Positions 44,331-48,251 of a stretch of DNA of 48,251 nt are shown in pieces. Within the stretch, counting starts at the first letter, position 1. Every line of letters starts with the position of its first letter. The stretch lies in assembly GCA_015521685.1 (NCBI GenBank), contig WANT01000061.1, forward strand, positions 1 through 48,251, in the 5' to 3' direction. This DNA comes from Aeropyrum sp. Its GTDB lineage: Archaea; Thermoproteota; Thermoprotei_A; Sulfolobales; Acidilobaceae. Under the pieces are notes generated by a model. It was given only the letters and a program-made list of their open reading frames with translations, did no database searches and was not told the DNA's origin. The position numbers and the translations under genes were made by a program.

Positions 44331-44655
44331 GAAGTGGGCAGAGGAGCTCGCTGACCAGCTAGAGAGAAAGGGCGTAACAGTCGAGTATATCGTGCTCTTC
44401 GGTAGCGTGGCTCGAGGTGACCATGTAGAGGATAGCGACTTGGACTTCATTATAGTCTCCAGGAGCTGGCAGGGCATGGAAGTCGAGGAAAGGTTATCGC
44501 TACTCTACAGGCTTTGGGACAAGCCTAGGGACGCCACCTTCATCCCACTAACTCCCAGCGAGCTAGTGAGGTTAAGGGATAAGAGCATTACTGTGGCTGA
44601 AGCCCTCAGGGATGGGATAATAATCTACAAACGGGGAAGAGTCGAGAAGATATGA
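44227..44655 (+). CDS. MNT-type nucleotidyltransferase (antitoxin-like)
   Basis: This is a minimal nucleotidyltransferase of the DNA polymerase beta superfamily. It has the GSxARGD motif VLFGSVARGDHVEDSDLDF (about residues 56-74), whose two Asp residues bind Mg and NTP. In HEPN-MNT pairs the MNT partner neutralises the HEPN toxin, sometimes by AMPylating it. The N-terminal 45 residues form a charged helix. They overlap in another frame with the HEPN tail if the second HEPN TAG is passed. The ATG has AGGTG upstream, and that AGGTG includes the HEPN TAG. Confidence 0.82.
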   Translation: MMLSAGGARGERWRRLEELLEQRKLHWRKLLEKAEKWAEELADQLERKGVTVEYIVLFGSVARGDHVEDSDLDFIIVSRSWQGMEVEERLSLLYRLWDKPRDATFIPLTPSELVRLRDKSITVAEALRDGIIIYKRGRVEKI

Positions 44656-44878
44656 TGGAAGCAGTTACACTACTGTCTGGGATTAATCTGCTAGGGAAAG
44701 TTATGCAAGGATCTAGGTTATGGTCTCCATACATTATAAAACTTCCTTTAACAAGTGATGATATAGCTATTGAAGCGGATAAGGGGGTTGTTAATGTCGT
44801 AATCTGAACGGGCATTCTAGACCGTGATCTATAGGAGATTAAGGAGTGACATGCCAGCGGGCGACCAAGCCGCAGAGA

Positions 44879-45142
44879 TTACTGGTGTAGTACCCTAGTT
44901 ACTTCGAGTATTATGACCGTCTCTCTGGAGTCTCCTCTGAAGACTGGTTTTAGCGTGGAGATTTTAATCTGGATTCGAGATCTGGTCAGCTCCTGCAGGA
45001 TTCTAAGAGTATCGAACAGAGTGCATATAGCGTTGCCCGAGGCCCTTAACTTCAGTTGTTTGCCATCATTAAGTATTACAGCTAGCCGCCTGGCGAGGTT
45101 CTCTGGATTATCGTTGGAAGTAATCCTTAGTATGGCATCCAT
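44879..45142 (-). CDS. SpoVS-like (Alba-fold) small protein
   Basis: The 87-residue protein resembles Bacillus SpoVS along its whole length. The pattern starts MDAILRITSNDNPENLARRLAVIL, comparable with the SpoVS N-terminus (M-VLKVS--SNPN-VA-ALA-VLR). It goes on with a small-residue turn LRASGNAICTLFDTLRI and ends RETVIILEVTR. SpoVS has an Alba-like fold, so nucleic-acid binding is likely; an Alba paralogue is the alternative. The ATG start is clear. It stands alone, with no sporulation genes nearby. Family assignment is by remembered pattern only. Confidence 0.6.
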   Translation of the reverse strand: MDAILRITSNDNPENLARRLAVILNDGKQLKLRASGNAICTLFDTLRILQELTRSRIQIKISTLKPVFRGDSRETVIILEVTRVLHQ

Positions 45143-45223
45143 GCTTTGTCACCGAGCCCTTAGAGTCCATGTACTTATTCGGGCTAATTAAGTGTGGAAA
45201 GGCTGGTCGACTCAGAAACTCTT

Positions 45224-46567
45224 TCAGGGCGCCAATACCTTTGTACCGTAGTATAATGCTAGTAACGCAGAGGGCAGTAGGGACATAGCTATGCTGGCCC
45301 TAGCTATCTCGCGAAGTGTAGGCTTGGGCGCCCCTATTGCTCGTGCGTATAGGACTTTGTTCAGGGAGGCCCCCAAAGCCGTGCCTAGTACTCCTACTGA
45401 GAATGAGTCTGGGCCTAGGGTTGTGAGGAGGCCAGCTAGGGAGAGTAGGGTTGCGTTGGCGCTGATGAACCCCCCTATAATTGAGAGAGCTAGGACGGCT
45501 AGCTCTCCTGTATAGCCTCCAGTAGCGCCAACAGTGCTATTAATGATTAGTGTTAGTAGAAGGAAGGCGAGGGCTCCCTTAATCGCGGTGTTCCAATCCA
45601 GGGGTGCCTTAGGAGTTATGTGCTCTGCCTCTCTCTGAAGGGTTATACTCGCCATTCTGGCTGCAGCAGTTGAAGCGAGAGTCATGATCATGATGAGTAT
45701 AGGTGCTTCTCCCTCTAGGGTCAGCGGGCTTATTTTGAGATAGCCAGATATTAGGAGTGCGTATAGGGCTAGAACCGCAATGCGAGCCTGCATTACTCCT
45801 AGAATCGTGATCGTGCTATGGAATATGACGTTTGGGGTGGTGCTGGTTCGTGAGGCTATGCTGGCGACTACCGCTTCGCTGTTGACGAGGCTACCGAGGA
45901 CCATGCTGGAGACGTAGCCTTTGACTCCCCAAATTCTGGCTGCTATGTAGCCCGAGAAGCTTAGGGCTAGTATGGCGGCGAAGAAGAGATATACTTGAAA
46001 TATGTCTATTAATGTAATATAGCTCCTTAGATAGTATACGGTCGGCCCCAATACGAGGAATACCGCCGCAACCTCCATGAGCGCTATCAGCTCCTGGTAC
46101 TTGATTGCCCTGGCAATCCTGACGACAGGCTCCTTGAGGGCTAGTAGAAGGCCGCCTACTACACCTGCACTAGCACCCTCAAGAACTAGGCCCATACCAG
46201 TCATTACTCCAGCTGTAAAGGTTATGAACATGACGACATAGGTAGTGAACCCCATAGCTCCAATCTTAATCGTCCTCGCGTAGGCGTAGAGTAGTACGAT
46301 TAAGGCTATGAGTATATAACTTAGGATTATGAACCCCATAGTTCCAAAAGGACCTGTAAAGGGTAGAAGATAGACACCAATATAGCCAGTAAGGCTCCCA
46401 TAGAGCCCTATGAAACCCATTGTCCTGAAGCCAGGTATGGATACAGATTTCTTGCTCCTACTAGCTATCTGCGCCCTCTCCCTCTCAAGACCTATTAAAG
46501 CTCCTACTAGTAGCCCCGTGCCTACTCTCAATATGAAATCCTCATATCCAACAGGCTGCTCAACCAT
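45224..46567 (-). CDS. MgtC/SapB-DUF4010 family membrane protein
   Basis: The 447-residue membrane protein has about 12 helices. The N-terminal 150 residues are MgtC/SapB-like (RVGTGLLVGALIGLERER, PGFRTMGFIGLYGSL). The C-terminal part, from about residue 180, matches DUF4010, which carries the GYIAARIWGVKGYVSSMVLGSLVNSEAVV segment. MgtC proteins affect magnesium stress and ATPase activity in bacteria; the archaeal role is unknown. Its start overlaps the hypothetical gene upstream by 8 nt, so the two are co-transcribed. Confidence 0.82.
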   Translation of the reverse strand: MVEQPVGYEDFILRVGTGLLVGALIGLERERAQIASRSKKSVSIPGFRTMGFIGLYGSLTGYIGVYLLPFTGPFGTMGFIILSYILIALIVLLYAYARTIKIGAMGFTTYVVMFITFTAGVMTGMGLVLEGASAGVVGGLLLALKEPVVRIARAIKYQELIALMEVAAVFLVLGPTVYYLRSYITLIDIFQVYLFFAAILALSFSGYIAARIWGVKGYVSSMVLGSLVNSEAVVASIASRTSTTPNVIFHSTITILGVMQARIAVLALYALLISGYLKISPLTLEGEAPILIMIMTLASTAAARMASITLQREAEHITPKAPLDWNTAIKGALAFLLLTLIINSTVGATGGYTGELAVLALSIIGGFISANATLLSLAGLLTTLGPDSFSVGVLGTALGASLNKVLYARAIGAPKPTLREIARASIAMSLLPSALLALYYGTKVLAP

Positions 46568-47072
46568 CTTTCACCAACTCTAGAGCCTCGGCTAGCGAGT
46601 GCCTGAAAGCTCCCTGAGGTGGTACCCCCCTTATCTTAGAGCTGTGGGGCTTTCCCAATTTCAATATGAGCCTCTTATTCTTAAGTTCTACTTCTACAAT
46701 TCTGCCCTCGATAATGCAGTATGCGACGACAACATCAGCCTTCGGGCTCTTCTGTAGGTAGCATGCTTCCAAGTCTTTCAGAGCTTCGGTCGGAACGGTC
46801 TTCGCGGGGCAGGAAGCCTTTACTTCGAAGGAAGAGGCCGCTTGGTACTCCTTAATCTTTTCTGAAAACGCTAGAAATTCTTTCAAACCGATCTTGAAAA
46901 CGAGTTTCCTCTCGGCCTCATCAACGAAGTGGAGTATCCCGCCGAGGCTTTTTAAGTCTCTTACGAATCTGGTGAGGATCTTGTCAGGCCTGATGTAAAC
47001 TGTTCCAATAATGTACTTGTTGCATTTAATTGAATGTACTCTTGTAATCCTCTCGATAACAATGCCAAGCAT
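46560..47072 (-). CDS. Hypothetical protein, first gene of the MgtC-like operon
   Basis: I do not recognise this 170-residue protein. It is soluble, with an N-terminal beta-rich part (IGTVYIRPDKILTRFVRDLKSLGG), a Lys-rich middle, and a beta-strand pair near residue 128 (RIVEVELKNKRLILKLGK). It has three Cys residues (88, 104, 119) without a zinc-finger spacing. Codon use fits the neighbourhood. It overlaps the MgtC-like gene by 8 nt, so it may work with that membrane protein. A TATA-like CATTATAGACC lies about 20-30 nt upstream. Confidence 0.6.
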   Translation of the reverse strand: MLGIVIERITRVHSIKCNKYIIGTVYIRPDKILTRFVRDLKSLGGILHFVDEAERKLVFKIGLKEFLAFSEKIKEYQAASSFEVKASCPAKTVPTEALKDLEACYLQKSPKADVVVAYCIIEGRIVEVELKNKRLILKLGKPHSSKIRGVPPQGAFRHSLAEALELVKDG

Positions 47073-47414
47073 CGTGTTGCCACCTCTGTTGGTCTATAAT
47101 GTTAGCCCTTCAGTGCGATCTCAGGGCCTCCCCTACAATTTGAATAGCCAAGCATTTTCATGTAATGGTCAGCCGGGGATAACATCTTCACACTGGCCTC
47201 AGTCTACCTCAATAACATCATCCCACATAAATCCAACATGGCTATTAGCCGAGCGGGCCCTCAGCAACACAGGCCCTCCTCATATCACCAGGCTGTGGTA
47301 TCTCGGGGTGCGAGCTCCCTTCACAGGGCCCCTGATAGATAGAGCGGTTTAGCTTCACGTCAAATATCTTTAATTCTATAAGCTGTCGTGGCGCTTGGAA
47401 AATATTAGTGGAGC
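47073..47414. other. 342-nt region between the hypothetical gene and tRNA-Ser
   Basis: No protein gene is seen. It holds the minus-strand C/D box sRNA at 47166-47225, a TATA-like element for the minus-strand hypothetical gene near 47090, and a possible tRNA promoter (TCTTTAATTCT, about 47367-47377). A plus-strand open frame here is antisense to the sRNA and not protein-like. Confidence 0.5.
47166..47225 (-). ncRNA. C/D box guide RNA (2'-O-methylation), targeting 23S rRNA
   Basis: On the minus strand the boxes occur in the right order. C box ATGATGT is at 47221-47215. Guide 1 (12 nt) is followed by D' CTGA, an 8-nt spacer and C' TGAAGA. Guide 2, TGTTATCCCCGG, is followed by D box CTGA at 47172-47169. 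Length and spacing suit archaeal C/D sRNAs. Guide 2 is perfectly antisense to CCGGGGAUAACA, the universal 23S rRNA segment at the peptidyl-transferase centre. By the D+5 rule the methylated base is the third G of GGGG, near E. coli position 2446. The guide 1 target was not identified. Confidence 0.8.
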
Positions 47415-47504
47415 GCCGGGGTGGCCGAGCGGCCCAAGGCGGCGGGCTTGAGACCCGTTGCCCCGGCGAGGGGCGCGCGGGTTCGAATCCCGCCCCCGGC
47501 GCCA
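47415..47504 (+). tRNA. tRNA-Ser (TGA)
   Basis: This is a class II tRNA with a long variable arm. Acceptor stem GCCGGGG/CCCCGGC, anticodon stem GCGGG/CCCGT with loop CTTGAGA (anticodon TGA), T-arm GCGGG-TTCGAAT-CCCGC. The discriminator is G73, which marks Ser rather than Leu. The CCA end is encoded (47502-47504). The variable arm is the stretch GTTGCCCCGGCGAGGGGCGC. No intron is seen. Confidence 0.96.
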
Positions 47505-47538
47505 TCCTAGCAAGCTTTAAAAGATGTGTGGACGAGTT

Positions 47539-48251
47539 TTAGCCTAGGGATAGTTTCTTCAGCTCTCTCGCCATCCTCTCGTAACGTATTATATCCTCCC
47601 TCGTCAGGCTTGGTTGCACCTTCTTAAGTGCTTGCAGGAAGTGTCTCATCTCAACTTTTCCCACCTCCAGCTTTTCTCTCAGCTTAAGCATGACTGCCTC
47701 CCTAACGACGGCTTCTATATCAGCGCCGGTATAGCCTTCAGTTAGTTCGGCTAGCTTGTCGAAGTCTACGTCTTCTGCTAGAGGAACTTTTCTTGTGTGT
47801 ATCTTGAAGATTTCCTTCCTCGTCTCCTTGTCCGGGGGTGGGACGTAGATTATCCTATCAAACCTACCGGGCCTGAGCAGGGCGGGATCTAGAATGTCTG
47901 GCCTGTTGGTTGCTCCTATGACTACAACGTTGGAGAGTGGCTGTATGCCGTCCATCTCGGCTAGCATCTGGTTGACTATCCTATCTGTCACTCCGCTCGT
48001 GTCGAACCTAGCGCCTCTTGCAGGGGCTATCGAGTCTATCTCGTCGAAGAACACAACAGTCGGTGCTGCCTGCCTTGCCCTCTCAAATATCTTCCTTATA
48101 GCCTTCTCGCTTTCGCCTACCCATTTGCTTAGTATTTCTGGTCCTCGTACTGCTATGAAGTTGGCTCCGCTCTCGGTGGCGACGGCCTTGGCCAGCAGCG
48201 TCTTACCGGTGCCTGGAGGACCAAACAACAAAACACCCTTAGGAGGCCTAA
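47539..48251 (-). CDS. Cdc48/VCP-like AAA+ ATPase, C-terminal (D2) domain; 5' end outside window
   Basis: The last 237 codons of an AAA+ unfoldase are visible; the frame stays open to the window edge. Walker A GPPGTGKT, Walker [11 protein letters not shown], sensor [21 protein letters not shown] and the arginine-finger region are intact. The terminal segment [32 protein letters not shown] is like the end of archaeal Cdc48 (VAT). Full-length proteins have an N-domain and two AAA modules; those would be outside the window. A single-AAA proteasome-activating nucleotidase is less likely, because the C-terminus lacks the HbYX ending. Confidence 0.92.
   Translation of the reverse strand, partial: RPPKGVLLFGPPGTGKTLLAKAVATESGANFIAVRGPEILSKWVGESEKAIRKIFERARQAAPTVVFFDEIDSIAPARGARFDTSGVTDRIVNQMLAEMDGIQPLSNVVVIGATNRPDILDPALLRPGRFDRIIYVPPPDKETRKEIFKIHTRKVPLAEDVDFDKLAELTEGYTGADIEAVVREAVMLKLREKLEVGKVEMRHFLQALKKVQPSLTREDIIRYERMARELKKLSLG

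Noticed and set aside
44655-44807. Fifty-codon frame (ATG at 44655) overlapping the MNT stop
   Set aside because: The TGATG overlap is suggestive, but no recognisable protein features are present and it may instead contain a guide RNA. Not called.
47011-47352. Plus-strand open frame of 113 codons
   Set aside because: It overlaps the start of a minus-strand gene and is antisense to the C/D box sRNA; composition is not protein-like.
47245-47505. Minus-strand open frame of 86 codons over tRNA-Ser
   Set aside because: It is the reverse reading of the tRNA and its flank; the GFEPARP-type start is a well-known tRNA artefact.

Overview
The window looks like the chromosome of a hyperthermophilic crenarchaeon (Thermoproteota, most like Desulfurococcales such as Aeropyrum or Pyrodictiaceae). 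The evidence is a complete reverse gyrase, archaeal EF-2 and Cdc48, a GHMP-type archaeal shikimate kinase, a V/A-type ATPase, heavy AGG/ATA codon use, many GTG/TTG starts and GGTG-type ribosome binding sites. Genus was judged from gene content only. There is no CRISPR array, insertion sequence or rRNA operon.

Layout. 1-892: 3' end of EF-2. 1037-11411: an eleven-gene complex I operon (nuoABCDHIJKMLN) without the NADH-oxidising nuoEFG genes. 11413-12255: a convergent FdhE-like zinc protein. 12308-15801: a small winged-helix-like protein, two V/A-ATPase stalk subunits (C and H/G) and an AidB-like acyl-CoA dehydrogenase. 15941-25397: a tightly overlapping eleven-gene operon from split transketolase through DAHP synthase and every shikimate step to chorismate, then chorismate mutase and prephenate dehydrogenase; it carries the sugar-phosphate-to-arogenate/tyrosine branch but no prephenate dehydratase. 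25394-32079 (minus): an Opp/Dpp peptide ABC transporter whose binding protein appears circularly permuted. 32263-35988: a DUF1028 protein with an unknown partner, glutamate dehydrogenase and a cis-prenyltransferase. 36050-43403: tRNA-Phe, an NCS1-family permease, a two-gene ABC exporter-like system and reverse gyrase.

43404-47414 is the accessory-looking part. It has 500 bp of non-coding DNA and a HEPN-MNT toxin-antitoxin-type pair whose HEPN frame carries two in-frame amber codons. After it come a SpoVS-like Alba-fold protein, an MgtC/DUF4010 membrane protein with an unknown partner, and a minus-strand C/D box guide RNA at about 47166-47225. One guide of this RNA is a perfect 12-nt antisense match to the peptidyl-transferase-centre segment of 23S rRNA. 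tRNA-Ser(UGA) and the C-terminal AAA+ domain of Cdc48 close the window.

The strongest points for a second look are the permuted peptide-binding protein (29818-32079), the HEPN gene with two amber codons (43923-44330), the C/D box sRNA (47166-47225), the SpoVS-like archaeal protein (44879-45142) and the hairpin-containing 5' region of the aromatic operon (15941-16060).
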